Below, in pieces: positions 1 to 10,102 of a stretch of DNA of 64,000 nucleotides; within the stretch, counting starts at the first letter, position 1; each line of letters begins with the position of its first letter. Below the pieces are notes generated by a model. It ran no database searches. It worked only from the letters and a program-made list of their open reading frames with translations, and was not told the origin of the DNA. The translations under genes were made by a program, and so were the position numbers. The stretch is from Entomomonas asaccharolytica. Its GTDB lineage: Bacteria > Pseudomonadota > Gammaproteobacteria > Pseudomonadales > Pseudomonadaceae. Location: the NCBI RefSeq assembly GCF_016653615.1, contig NZ_CP067393.1, positions 1,193,673-1,257,672 on the forward strand, in the 5' to 3' direction.

Positions 1-209
1 AATAATATATTAATAAAAGATTATTGTTATGTATTAAATTTAATAGGTAAAACCAGATATTTCTACAGAATATGGCTACTTGAACAATTTAAACAACAAG
101 TTTTTTGAAGTAAAAAATATTTTTAAGGAATAATTAATAAATAATTAAAGTTAGTTAGTTAAAGTAAATGCAAGGGTTTTAATATTATTTTATTAGGAGT
201 AGGAGAGTT

Positions 210-2375
210 ATGTCAGGTTTAGTTATGCTTGCTATGTTAGCAGGAGGAGTTGTAGGGCTTATTCTAATGTTGGTACTTATAATAAAGTCTTTTTATATTA
301 AGGTACCACAGGGAACAGCATTAATTGTTAATAATTTGTCAGCAATACCTAAAGTAACGTTCACTGGTGCATTAGTTTATCCAGTGATTTATAAAAAGGA
401 ATTTATGAAAATTTCTTTGATTACTTTAGATATTGATCGTCGTGGTACTGAGGGGTTAATTTGTAAAGATAATATCCGTGCTGATATTACAGTAGCTTTT
501 TATTTAAAAGTAAATGCTACTCAAGAAGATGTGTTAAAAGTAGCTAAATCAGTAGGTGCTGACCGTGCTTCAGATCATACCGCAGTAGCTACCTTATTTA
601 ATGCTAAATTCTCTGAAGCATTAAAAACAGTAGGTAAGAAATTTAATTTTGAAGAGTTATTTGCTGATCGTAAGCGTTTCCGTGATGAAATTATGCAAGC
701 AATAGGTGAAGATCTTAATGGTTACTCACTAGAAGATGCGGCTATTGACTATCTGGATCAAACGCCTATTGAACACTTAAAAAATACTAATATTATGGAT
801 GCAGAAGGTATCCGTAAGATTGTAGAAAGAACCTCTTCTGAAATTGTTAAAACTAATGAATTAGATCGTGATAAAGATTTAGCAATTACTAAGAAAAATG
901 TTGAAACTCAAGAAGCAACTTTAGCATTAGAACGTCAAAGAGCGGATGCTGAAAATAGACAAAAACGTGAAATTGAAACGACTAAAGCACGTGAAGAAGC
1001 TGAAACTCAAAAAGTTCAAGCAGAAGAACGTATTAAAGCAGAAGTTGCTCAAAAACAAGCTGAACAAGAAATTGGTAAAGCAGATATTAATACGCAACGT
1101 GAGTTAGAAGTTACAGAATTAAATAAAAAACGTGTATTAGTTGAACAAGAAGAAGGTGTAACTCAAGCTCAACAAGAAGCCATTGTTAAGCGTGAGCGTG
1201 AAGTTGAATTACAACGTATTGATAAAGAAAAGGCATTAGAAGCAGAGCGTACAGCGATTGCTAATATTATTCGTGATCGTGTGGCGGTTGAGCGTACTGT
1301 AGCTAAAGAAGAAGAAGCGATTAAAGAAGTGCGTGAAGTATCAGAAGCTGATCGTTCTAAACAAGTAAGTATTATTGAAGCTCAAGCAGACGCAGAACGT
1401 GATTTAGTACGTCAAGTGAAGCAAGCTGAAGCTGATGCAGAAACCTCTAAGCATAAAGCTGTTGAAATTAATAATATGGCTCAAGCTGAATTAGAAGCGG
1501 CTGCTAAAAAAGCAGAGTCACAAAAGCGTTTGGCAGAAGGTGTTCAAGCAGAGCGTGCAGCACCAGGTTTAGCAGATGCAAGAGTGCGTGAAGTACAAGC
1601 TTCTGTTCGTGAAAAAGAAGGTTTGGTTGAAGCAAAACTAACTGCTGAAAGAGGTATCGCAGAAGCTAAAGCAGTAGAAGAAAAAGGTTTAGCAGAAGCA
1701 CGTGTGATTGAGTTTAAAGCCGATGCTAATGAGAAACAAGGACTTGCCGAAGCTAAAGTACAAATGGAACTTATGCTTTCTGAAGCAAAAGGCAAAGAAG
1801 AGCAAGGTTTTGTTGAAGCTCGTGTTACTGAGGCTGCAGCCGTTGCTAAGGAAAAAGAAGGCTTGGTAGAAGCTAAAGTAATGGAAGAAAAACTAGCTGC
1901 CCAAGCACGTGGTGAAGAACAAGTAGGTATCGTGAAGGCGAAAGTAAGCCGTGATGTAGGTGATGCAGAAGCTGAAGTACTATTAAAACGTATGAGAGCT
2001 GAAGCAACAGGTCTTGCTGAGAAATTTACTTCGCTTAATGCACTTTCTGATAGCGCTCGTGCGCATGAAGAGTTCCGTTTACAATTGGAAAAAACCTTCG
2101 AACAAGCTATTACTGCAATTGCAGCTAATAAAGAAATCGCTAAAGAGCAAGCAGAGGTATTGGCTGCTGGTCTGGCTAAAACTAAGATTGATGTTGTGGG
2201 TGGTGAAGGTGAATTCTTTGAGAAATTCTCTAAAGCATTGGCTGTGGGTAAATCACTTGATGGCTTTGTAAATAGTAGCTCAGTGGCGCAAGGAGCAATC
2301 CAGCAGTTATTAGCTGCCACTGCCGAACGAGTAGCAAGCACAGGCACGAAAAGCACACCAAAAACTGATGATTAA
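210..2375 (+). CDS. Flotillin-like SPFH/band-7 membrane protein with long coiled coil
   Basis: This 721-residue protein resembles flotillin/YqiK-type scaffolds. It opens with one hydrophobic membrane segment (about residues 5-27), continues with an SPFH-type region to about residue 200 (PQGTALIVNN, then a globular domain), and then carries a very long charged, Ala/Glu-rich coiled coil to about residue 620. Within that, residues about 468-585 hold roughly seven degenerate copies of the pattern E-K-x-G-L-x-E-A-K-V. Such proteins oligomerise on the inner membrane and recruit partners; the partner here is probably the large ATPase encoded 124 bp downstream. The start is supported by AGGAG and GGAGAG just upstream of the ATG. 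The exact cellular role is not deducible; flotillin-like membership is fairly sure, the pairing with the next genes is inference from order and spacing. Confidence 0.85.
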   Translation: MSGLVMLAMLAGGVVGLILMLVLIIKSFYIKVPQGTALIVNNLSAIPKVTFTGALVYPVIYKKEFMKISLITLDIDRRGTEGLICKDNIRADITVAFYLKVNATQEDVLKVAKSVGADRASDHTAVATLFNAKFSEALKTVGKKFNFEELFADRKRFRDEIMQAIGEDLNGYSLEDAAIDYLDQTPIEHLKNTNIMDAEGIRKIVERTSSEIVKTNELDRDKDLAITKKNVETQEATLALERQRADAENRQKREIETTKAREEAETQKVQAEERIKAEVAQKQAEQEIGKADINTQRELEVTELNKKRVLVEQEEGVTQAQQEAIVKREREVELQRIDKEKALEAERTAIANIIRDRVAVERTVAKEEEAIKEVREVSEADRSKQVSIIEAQADAERDLVRQVKQAEADAETSKHKAVEINNMAQAELEAAAKKAESQKRLAEGVQAERAAPGLADARVREVQASVREKEGLVEAKLTAERGIAEAKAVEEKGLAEARVIEFKADANEKQGLAEAKVQMELMLSEAKGKEEQGFVEARVTEAAAVAKEKEGLVEAKVMEEKLAAQARGEEQVGIVKAKVSRDVGDAEAEVLLKRMRAEATGLAEKFTSLNALSDSARAHEEFRLQLEKTFEQAITAIAANKEIAKEQAEVLAAGLAKTKIDVVGGEGEFFEKFSKALAVGKSLDGFVNSSSVAQGAIQQLLAATAERVASTGTKSTPKTDD

Positions 2376-2457
2376 TGGAATAAATTAACTCCAAGGATGG
2401 AGTAAGCTTAAATAATCTGGCTGACTTAATAGTTAACAGGCCATTGTAGTAATAATT

Positions 2458-2477
2458 AAGGCGGCCTAGGTCGCCTT
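2458..2477. other. Perfect hairpin between flotillin and ATPase genes
   Basis: AAGGCG (2458-2463) pairs with CGCCTT (2472-2477) around an eight-base loop that is itself largely palindromic (CCTAGG). It is followed by TGTTAATT rather than a T run, so it may be a weak terminator or an mRNA processing or stability element that sets the ratio of the two products. Confidence 0.5.
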
Positions 2478-2499
2478 GTTAATTAGAATGGGGCATTAA

Positions 2500-5400
2500 A
2501 TGGTTGATTCCCAAGCAGTAGCACAAGAGCAAGACTTATTAGATAAAGCAGTTGCTGAAGGTGGTGCTTATGAAGTATTGAATAAGCGCTTACAAGATCA
2601 AGGTCAGCAATTACGCAAGCAAATAGAAGTTATTAATCAAAAGCGTTTAGAAGAATTTAAACGTAGTGACATGGAAGTGATTGGGCGAATTCGTATTCGC
2701 ACCGAAAATAATAGTGTTGCTCGTGATATTGTACGTGCAGGTGATTGGTTACTGTTTGGATACAATGTATTTTTAGGCCTTAAAAAAGAAACTCGTGTAG
2801 AAGATGTTTTTTCACTGTATAAATTGATTGAGGTGGAAGAAGGCTTTGATGTTGAGCACGTAGAATTAGACGGAACTTTTTTAAAAGAACCGAATTTTGT
2901 ACGGGATTATACAGAGCTCTATGCATACTATAAGGATGCTCGTTTATTACAACTGACCCAAAATAATGGCAAGTTATTAGCGAGCTTCCAAATGGGTGAT
3001 AAGATAACGGATATTCGCGTTTTCCGTTGGGCACTGTCTGCTGATCATAAGCAAATTAGTTATATTGATAACCGTGGTGAACGTGATATTGCGTTACCTG
3101 CGCCATATGATTTTGAGTGGCAAAAAACTAACCGCGAAATGCGAGTAAATGGTAAATTTCCCCATATTAATATTTTAGATACTGTGTTTGTAGAAACTAC
3201 AGGTGGTGATCTCACCATTAAAGTAGAAAATAACACAACCACTGGATTAGGTATCTATAGCGAACCTGTAACAGACAAAACACAGTCAGTTGATGATGCC
3301 TCTATTGAATATGCTCAATTAGGTAGTTTAATTTTATTAAAAATATTACCTTATAGAGAAGAGGTATGGCGTTATTTAGTTTATAACACCATTACGCAAA
3401 ATGTAGAGCGTATAGATGCGATTGGCCAGTCTTGTGTGCAATTGCCAGAAGATCACGGCATTATATTCCCTGGTGGTTATTACCTACAAAATGGTGAATA
3501 TAAAAAGTTTGATCAGTCGATGGAGGGAATGCGGTTTAAGCGTTCTGTAAAATCTCCCAATGGCGAAGATGTACTTTATATTTTTTATGAGCCAAGCGAA
3601 GGGCGTAGTGTATTATTTACCTATAATATGATTGAAAGACGCCTTCAAAATCCTATTTTGGGGCATGGTTATGCACGTTTTGATGATGGCAAAATGGTTA
3701 TTTTTGCCAGTGAAGGTAATGAGCCTATTCGTGTACATCCTATGCAAATCTGGCAAACACCTTATTTATCAGAAGAATTTGCAGCAAGACAACCTACCCG
3801 TAATACATTTTGGGGACGTATAGGTAACCCTGAGCTAGTAAGGGGCATTTCTGATCTTTATAGTTTAGGCCGAGACATTGATAGTAAATCAGTGTCCGTT
3901 AATCACTATAATTTAATTCGTGAAAATATCCGTAAATTATTAGATAGCTATAGTTGGTTAACAGATAAGCATTGTGGCGATATTGTCCATTCTGTTAGGG
4001 AAATTGCTGCAACCAGTGAGGCTGTTTTAGATGAATATGAAAAAGTAGAAAGTATTCGTCGCCAATCTGCTGAAACACTCGCGCAAGCAGAAAAACAACA
4101 AAAAGCATTAATTACTTCTTTACGACCTGATAGTTGGGAAACTATTCAAGAGTATGTAGATGCACTGCATGCCATTACCAAACAGTTAGGCCACTTATTA
4201 ACAATACGTGACTACCGTTATATGGATGTCGCACGTGTTGAAGCTTTAGAAGAGCAATTAAAAAAATCACAGCAACATATTTCAGAAGCTACAGGTGTAT
4301 TTTTATCAACTGCAGAAGCACTAGAGCCATTTTCAGAGAAATTAGAAGCTTTAGACGCGGAGGCGCAAACTGCCACAACCGTTGTGCAGTTGGAAGAACC
4401 ATTGGCTGGCCTGAAAGGGCTAGGTGATGATCTGGATACGCTCTCTCAGTTAATGAGTACATTAAAAATTGATGATGCCAATCAACGTACTTTAATTGTT
4501 GAAGCTATTTCAGCCATTTATGGCCGCTTAAATCAAGCTAGAGCAAGGTCTGAACAACGTCGTAAATCATTACGTAGCAACGAATCAGTGGCTCAATTTG
4601 GTGCTCAGTTTACACTGTTCACCCAATCCATTACCAATGCGTTATCGTTAGCTACTGATCCTGAGCGTTGTGATGATCAGTTATCTCGTTTATTAGTACA
4701 GTTAGAAGAGTTAGAGAGCCAGTTTAGTGATAACGAAGAGTTTTTAACAGATATTCTGGCTAAACGTGAAGAGTTATTAGAAACATTTGATACCCATAAA
4801 CAAGCTTTATTGGATGAAAGGCAACGTAAAGCACAGTCTTTACAAGATGCTGCGCTGCGTATTTTAGAGAGTATGAAGCGTCGCACAGAGCGTTTTACGA
4901 CTCAGGAAGAGTTAAATGCATTCTTTGCAGGTGATCCGTTAGCTTTAAAATTACGTGAGTTATCAGAAAAATTAAGGGAATTAAAAGACAGCGTAAGGGC
5001 AGATGACCTTGATGCGCGTTTAAAATCCACGAAAGATCAAGCTGTTCGTAGTTTAAGAGATAAGTCTGAAATCTTTGAGGCGGGTGGTAATATTATTAAA
5101 CTAGGGCCTCGCCACCGCTTTAGTGTTAATACCCAAGAGCTTGATTTAACTATTATGCCACGGGGCGATCAACTTTATACACATTTAACAGGTACAGATT
5201 ATTTTGAGTCCTTAGGAACTACCGAGTTAGATGAGTTACGTGACTACTGGCAATATACTACCGATTCAGAGTCACCCAATTTATATCGTGGTGAGTATTT
5301 AGCTGGACTTATTTTACAGGCAGCAGAGCAAAACAAAGAGGGTTTAAGTATTGATCTGTTAGAGCAACAGTTAAGAGATCCTGCCCAATTAGAAAAAACA

Positions 5401-7959
5401 GTACGTGAATTTGCAGCTCCTCGTTATCGTGATGGTTATGAGCGTGGTATTCATGATCATGATGCTTGTTTATTGTTAGCTAAATTAATTCCAATGCATC
5501 GCAGTGTAGGATTATTACGCTATCCTCCTTTAGCACGCGGCTTTGCCACTCTATTTTGGGGACGTTGGAAAGAAAATATTGAAGCTGAAAAGTGGCCTGA
5601 ACGTGCACATACTGCAATGAATATGGCACAGTTATTTGGCAGTCAGCAAGCATTAAAAGATTTACAGCTAGAAATTACGCAAGCAATGGATAGTTATTTA
5701 GAGGTTCATGCCCTACCTGTTGATAAGCAAGAGCGCTCAATGGCTGCTGAATATTTAGTAGCGGTGCTTTCTGCTGGCGTAAATATTGAGTTTACTTTTA
5801 CTCGCTACGCTAAACAGTTGATGGAAACGTTACAAAAACGTTTAGAAGAAGCACATATGTGGCTTGGTTATCAACAGTCTTTAGCTAATTTACAAGGCCG
5901 TACTTTAGCCCGCTGGGAATTAGCAGAGCGATGGTTTACAGCACTTTGTCAGACTAATGATAATAATTTAGTGATTGAAACCGATGATGACTTAGCAGCT
6001 TTACAAAGTTATATCCCAGAGGCTGTAGCACTCAGTTTATTAGATAATGCAGTAATCTGGCGTTTTACGGAAATGGATTTGCGTTTTTCTATAGAAGGAC
6101 TGATGGGAGAGCATACACGTATCCAAAATACCAAAATGATTCTAGGTATTGATGATTTTTATGAGCGTTTTGCTTATCAACAACAAGTATTTGTGCCTAA
6201 TTTCAAACGATATCAAGAATATCGCCAAGAAGTTATTAATCGTGAAAGAAATGCGCTCCGTTTAGAAGAGTTTAAACCTAAGCCTTTGAGTTCATTTGTT
6301 CGTAACCGTTTAATCAATGATATTTATTTAAGTGTGATTGGTGATAACTTAGCTAAGCAAATGGGTACAGTAGGTGAAAATAAGCGTACCGACTTAATGG
6401 GTTTGTTAATGCTTATTTCCCCTCCTGGTTATGGTAAAACTACCTTGATGGAATATGTGGCTAATCGCTTGGGGTTAATCTTTATGAAGATTAACGGCCC
6501 TGCAATTGGTCATGAAGTTACCTCAGTTGACCCTGCGCAAGCACCTAATGCTACGGCTAGACAGGAATTAGAAAAGCTCAATCTAGCTTTAGAAATGGGT
6601 AATAATGTGATGTTGTATGTGGATGACATACAACATACCAACCCTGAATTTTTGCAAAAGTTTATTTCACTTTGTGATGGTACACGTCGTATTGAAGGTG
6701 TATGGAAAGAAAAAACTAAAACTTATGATATGCGTGGTAAAAAATTCTGTGTCATTATGGCAGGCAACCCTTATACAGAGTCAGGTGAAGTCTTTAAAAT
6801 ACCTGATATGTTAGCTAACCGTGCCGATATCTATAATTTAGGTGATGTATTGGGTGGTATGGAAGATGTTTTCCGTCTTAGCTATATTGAAAACTGCTTA
6901 ACCTCCAATCCAGTACTAGCACCTTTAGCTACTCGTGATATGGCAGACCTTTACCGTTTTATTGACAAAGCAGAGGGCAAACCTTTCTCAAGTAATGAGC
7001 TAAGTTACGATTACAGTACAGCAGAGGTTAACGAGATTGTTGCTACTTTACAGCACTTAATGAGTGCTCGTGACTTAGTCTATAGAGTGAACTTACAGTA
7101 TATAGCTAGTGCAGCGCAAGCAGATAAATATCGTATTGAGCCGCCATTCAAGTTACAAGGAAGTTATCGTAATATGAATAAGCTAGCGGAAAAAATTACA
7201 GCGGTAATGAATCAGCAAGAGCTAATGCAATTGCTTGAAGACCATTATCAAGGTGAAGCACAGCTTTTAACAACAGGTGCTGAAGAAAACCTACTTAAAC
7301 TAGCTGAAATACGCGGTAATATGACTGAACAGCAACAACAGCGTTGGGAACAAATTAAACGTGATTTCTTGCGTAATAAGTCAATGGGTGGTGATGATAA
7401 TATTGGTAACCGAGTGGTTGCACAGCTAGTTGATTTGTCAGAAGGTGTTAAAAATATTGCAACACGCCCTGAACCAGAACGCGCACCATGGGATAATGTA
7501 ATAGGGCAGTTTGCTGAATTAGTCGCTGCCTTAAAACAAAAACCAGAGCCAGCCCCTTGGGATAAAATGCTTTCTGGTATAGCCCATATAGCTGAGGTAA
7601 TGGATAAAGACCCTGAACCTGCACCATGGGATAAAGTAACAAAACCATTGGCGAAAATTAGTGAGGCTTTACAAGATAAGCCAGAAACTAATATTCAAGT
7701 GGTAAATCAACCTGTGCCGGGTTTAGATGCAGTATTAACCACATTAGCTGAAACACTTGAATATAGCTTTATGCCTATGTTAAAAACCATGGATAGAAAG
7801 CTAGATTTAGACTTACGTAATCATCAGCGCATGCAAGATATTATTACCGAGTTAAAACTACTAGGGCAGCACGTAGGTATGCATCCTAAACAATCAATTG
7901 AGACAAAAGTGACAGCAGGCAAACCTACAACAAGTTCTTATCAAGAAGATGCTGAGTAA
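2500..7959 (+). CDS. Giant DUF3686-type AAA ATPase (family often labelled 'DNA repair ATPase')
   Basis: This 1819-residue protein has an N-terminal beta-rich/DUF3686-like region (about 1-450), a long helical coiled-coil middle (about 480-900), a further unassigned region, and an AAA-type ATPase domain near the C-terminus. Walker A is PPGYGKTT at residues 1308-1315, Walker B is VMLYVDD ending in D1375-D1376, and a sensor-like AGNP follows near residue 1418. The tail (about 1655-1735) contains three copies of an APWD-centred repeat spaced about 24 residues. The name 'DNA repair ATPase' is database tradition for the family and I see no nuclease or DNA-binding motif. It lies between a flotillin-like and a rhomboid-like gene and overlaps the latter by 11 bp, so a membrane-linked remodelling role is plausible but inferred. 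Confidence 0.8.
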   Translation: MVDSQAVAQEQDLLDKAVAEGGAYEVLNKRLQDQGQQLRKQIEVINQKRLEEFKRSDMEVIGRIRIRTENNSVARDIVRAGDWLLFGYNVFLGLKKETRVEDVFSLYKLIEVEEGFDVEHVELDGTFLKEPNFVRDYTELYAYYKDARLLQLTQNNGKLLASFQMGDKITDIRVFRWALSADHKQISYIDNRGERDIALPAPYDFEWQKTNREMRVNGKFPHINILDTVFVETTGGDLTIKVENNTTTGLGIYSEPVTDKTQSVDDASIEYAQLGSLILLKILPYREEVWRYLVYNTITQNVERIDAIGQSCVQLPEDHGIIFPGGYYLQNGEYKKFDQSMEGMRFKRSVKSPNGEDVLYIFYEPSEGRSVLFTYNMIERRLQNPILGHGYARFDDGKMVIFASEGNEPIRVHPMQIWQTPYLSEEFAARQPTRNTFWGRIGNPELVRGISDLYSLGRDIDSKSVSVNHYNLIRENIRKLLDSYSWLTDKHCGDIVHSVREIAATSEAVLDEYEKVESIRRQSAETLAQAEKQQKALITSLRPDSWETIQEYVDALHAITKQLGHLLTIRDYRYMDVARVEALEEQLKKSQQHISEATGVFLSTAEALEPFSEKLEALDAEAQTATTVVQLEEPLAGLKGLGDDLDTLSQLMSTLKIDDANQRTLIVEAISAIYGRLNQARARSEQRRKSLRSNESVAQFGAQFTLFTQSITNALSLATDPERCDDQLSRLLVQLEELESQFSDNEEFLTDILAKREELLETFDTHKQALLDERQRKAQSLQDAALRILESMKRRTERFTTQEELNAFFAGDPLALKLRELSEKLRELKDSVRADDLDARLKSTKDQAVRSLRDKSEIFEAGGNIIKLGPRHRFSVNTQELDLTIMPRGDQLYTHLTGTDYFESLGTTELDELRDYWQYTTDSESPNLYRGEYLAGLILQAAEQNKEGLSIDLLEQQLRDPAQLEKTVREFAAPRYRDGYERGIHDHDACLLLAKLIPMHRSVGLLRYPPLARGFATLFWGRWKENIEAEKWPERAHTAMNMAQLFGSQQALKDLQLEITQAMDSYLEVHALPVDKQERSMAAEYLVAVLSAGVNIEFTFTRYAKQLMETLQKRLEEAHMWLGYQQSLANLQGRTLARWELAERWFTALCQTNDNNLVIETDDDLAALQSYIPEAVALSLLDNAVIWRFTEMDLRFSIEGLMGEHTRIQNTKMILGIDDFYERFAYQQQVFVPNFKRYQEYRQEVINRERNALRLEEFKPKPLSSFVRNRLINDIYLSVIGDNLAKQMGTVGENKRTDLMGLLMLISPPGYGKTTLMEYVANRLGLIFMKINGPAIGHEVTSVDPAQAPNATARQELEKLNLALEMGNNVMLYVDDIQHTNPEFLQKFISLCDGTRRIEGVWKEKTKTYDMRGKKFCVIMAGNPYTESGEVFKIPDMLANRADIYNLGDVLGGMEDVFRLSYIENCLTSNPVLAPLATRDMADLYRFIDKAEGKPFSSNELSYDYSTAEVNEIVATLQHLMSARDLVYRVNLQYIASAAQADKYRIEPPFKLQGSYRNMNKLAEKITAVMNQQELMQLLEDHYQGEAQLLTTGAEENLLKLAEIRGNMTEQQQQRWEQIKRDFLRNKSMGGDDNIGNRVVAQLVDLSEGVKNIATRPEPERAPWDNVIGQFAELVAALKQKPEPAPWDKMLSGIAHIAEVMDKDPEPAPWDKVTKPLAKISEALQDKPETNIQVVNQPVPGLDAVLTTLAETLEYSFMPMLKTMDRKLDLDLRNHQRMQDIITELKLLGQHVGMHPKQSIETKVTAGKPTTSSYQEDAE

Positions 7960-8521
7960 GCAAATAAGAATAGTACTGGCTATCACTGTATTAATGGTAA
8001 TTATTCATATCATTAATATGGTCTTAGCTGGAGGTCTAGCAAGTTATGGTGTTGTTCCTCGTCAACTAGACAAATTATGGGGTATTTTTACTTCACCATG
8101 GATTCATAGTGGTGTATTACACTTGCTAGGTAATTTATCTTGTTTTGTGGTGTTGGCATGGCTTTGTATGCTGCGTTCCATACGCTATTTTATGCTTGCC
8201 AGCCTTTTTATTATTGTAGTGGGGGGCTTATTATTATGGGTAGTGGGAAGAACAGCTTCTCATATTGGTGCTAGTGGTTGGATATTCGGCTTATGGGGAT
8301 TACTATTAGGGAATGCTTATTTTGATAGAACTATAAAAAATATCCTAATTTGTATCCTAGTCATGCTTTTATATGGTGGTTTTATTTTTGGCTTATTACC
8401 AAGTGCAGAGGTATCTTTCGAAGGGCATATTACAGGTATGTTAAGTGGTATTTTATTTGCTTGGCTTACAGTAAATAATAAATCTTTAAAGGCTGCTTTA
8501 GCAGTTAAACAGAGTAGGTAG
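7949..8521 (+). CDS. Rhomboid-family intramembrane serine protease
   Basis: A 190-residue, mostly hydrophobic protein with about six membrane segments. The rhomboid signatures are visible: H58-LLG-N62 in an early helix, the GASG motif with candidate nucleophile S109, and H160 in the last helix (GHITGMLSG), giving the Ser-His dyad. The length matches the minimal six-helix bacterial core. Its ATG lies inside the end of the upstream ATPase gene (11-bp overlap), which argues for translational coupling and a shared function with the ATPase and flotillin-like protein. Substrates are unknown. An active protease is likely because both catalytic residues are present. Confidence 0.85.
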   Translation: MLSKQIRIVLAITVLMVIIHIINMVLAGGLASYGVVPRQLDKLWGIFTSPWIHSGVLHLLGNLSCFVVLAWLCMLRSIRYFMLASLFIIVVGGLLLWVVGRTASHIGASGWIFGLWGLLLGNAYFDRTIKNILICILVMLLYGGFIFGLLPSAEVSFEGHITGMLSGILFAWLTVNNKSLKAALAVKQSR

Positions 8522-8754
8522 TTTGTTTTTCTATTAATAAAGTAATTACATTTTTGCCTTATCTAGTAATATGATTTTCTGCCATTTCATCATAACTTTT
8601 GTAGTGTTTTAACTACATTTTAGTAACTTATTTAGTACTCATTAATATTTCTCCGTATAATAGGATAGCTTTAATTGTGATAAGCCTTGAGTTGATTGGT
8701 ATATCTAACGATTAGGTTAGTTATATAAACGTCTTAGGTATGAGTTAAATTAAA

Positions 8755-8790
8755 CTACCAATTCTGTTTTTATTGGGAAGAAATTGGTAG
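8755..8790. repeat. Inverted repeat in the roxS leader
   Basis: CTACCAATT (8755-8763) and AATTGGTAG (8782-8790) form perfect 9-base arms around 18 bases, ending 24 bases before the roxS start. It could be a leader hairpin or a protein site. The remainder of the 8522-8814 gap is AT-rich and holds no ORF or clear promoter that I can support. Confidence 0.45.
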
Positions 8791-8814
8791 CTGTTATGTT
8801 TTATAAGAGATTTT

Positions 8815-10092
8815 ATGTTAGTTCCAGCAAAATGGTTTTTCGCTAGTCGACTTAATTTATGGGGACTGGTTTCAATACGTGTATTAGTACTGTCTTTACA
8901 GATTATTTCAGTAGCTATTTGCTATATTTATAAGCTATTTGATTTACCGTGGGATGTGCTTATTTTTTCTTTTGTTGGTTCAGCTATTTTATGTATTTTA
9001 ACGGTAATTCGATTAACTTATATTTCATGGCCTGTTTCTGATATTGAATACACTATACAACTTTCTTACGATTTAACCATTCACTGTCTACTCTTATATT
9101 GTACTGGAGGAGCTACTAATCCTTTTGTATCTTACTTTTTAGTACCCATTACCATTGCCGCGGCTACTTTGCCTTGGTTTTATACACTTTGTTTAGTGGG
9201 ATATGCCATTTTAGGCTATAGTTTATTGTGGATTTGGAATATCCCATTACAAATTCAAAGTGTTTGGGCGGGCGATACTGAAACACTATTAATTAATTTA
9301 CATTTAGTGGGCATGTGGTTAAGCTTCACCTTCTCTACGGTATTGATTGGCTTTTTTGTAAGTCAAATGGCTATTGCTTTACGTCAGCAAGACCAAAAAA
9401 TAGCAGAATGGCGTGAAGAAGGATTACATGATCAGCAGTTACTGGCTGTAGCTGCGCAAGCAGCAGGTGCTGCACATGAATTAGGTACACCCTTATCGAC
9501 GATGAATGTATTATTAAAAGATTTACAAGATACTTATACTGATAAGGCATTGCAGGATGATTTAGCATTATTACAAAGCCAAGTTCAGCTATGTAAGGGA
9601 AGTTTGCAACAATTAGTTCGAGCAGCAGAAGCTGAACGACTGCATGATATAAAGCTACAAACGGTTGCCAGTTGGTTACATACTATATTACAACGTTGGC
9701 ATTTAATGAGGCCAGAAGTGAGCTATCATTATCAATGTTTAGGCAAAAATGATGAGCCGATGTTTAAACCTCATACGATATTGAGTCAGGCACTACTAAA
9801 TATTCTAAATAATGCAGCAGATGCTTGCCCTGAGGAGATTGATATTGAGTTAGCATGGACTAAAAGTGATTTTACTATTAGTATTCATGATAAAGGATCA
9901 GGTATACCTTCGTTTATGGAAGATGGCTTGGCTAAGCCCTTCGTTTCTACGAAAGAAAAAGGATTTGGTTTAGGTTTATACTTAAGTCAGGTAAGTGTTA
10001 TTCGTGCAGGTGGTAGTTTGAAGTTGTATAATCATAAAGAACAGGGGACAATAGCGATCTTGCAATTACCACGCATAAAAAATCAATCATAA
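8815..10092 (+). CDS. roxS: Redox-sensing histidine kinase, RegB/PrrB/RoxS family
   Basis: A 425-residue sensor kinase with an N-terminal block of about six membrane helices, an H-box (AAHELGTPLS, phospho-acceptor H221) and a C-terminal HATPase domain (N-box NILNNAADAC, G-box motifs GSGIP and GFGLGLYLS). Two RegB hallmarks are present: the quinone-linked heptapeptide GGATNPF at residues 98-104 and a cysteine (C260) in the dimerisation helix at the position of the redox-active cysteine of RegB. In this family the kinase responds to the respiratory quinone pool and phosphorylates the RegA/RoxR regulator, which is encoded 10 bp downstream. The two motifs make both family and signal type secure; the regulon in this organism is unknown. 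Confidence 0.92.
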   Translation: MLVPAKWFFASRLNLWGLVSIRVLVLSLQIISVAICYIYKLFDLPWDVLIFSFVGSAILCILTVIRLTYISWPVSDIEYTIQLSYDLTIHCLLLYCTGGATNPFVSYFLVPITIAAATLPWFYTLCLVGYAILGYSLLWIWNIPLQIQSVWAGDTETLLINLHLVGMWLSFTFSTVLIGFFVSQMAIALRQQDQKIAEWREEGLHDQQLLAVAAQAAGAAHELGTPLSTMNVLLKDLQDTYTDKALQDDLALLQSQVQLCKGSLQQLVRAAEAERLHDIKLQTVASWLHTILQRWHLMRPEVSYHYQCLGKNDEPMFKPHTILSQALLNILNNAADACPEEIDIELAWTKSDFTISIHDKGSGIPSFMEDGLAKPFVSTKEKGFGLGLYLSQVSVIRAGGSLKLYNHKEQGTIAILQLPRIKNQS

Positions 10093-10102
10093 GAGAGTTA
10101 TT

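Noticed and set aside
1..209. Upstream region of the first gene as a partial gene or promoter
   Set aside because: It contains no open frame and no box of sufficient quality; it is AT-rich non-coding sequence, nothing more can be supported.
1544..2356. A 270-codon open frame on the minus strand inside the flotillin-like gene
   Set aside because: It is the antisense shadow of the biased, repeated coiled-coil sequence and has a Ser/Ala/Thr-rich composition with no recognisable domain.
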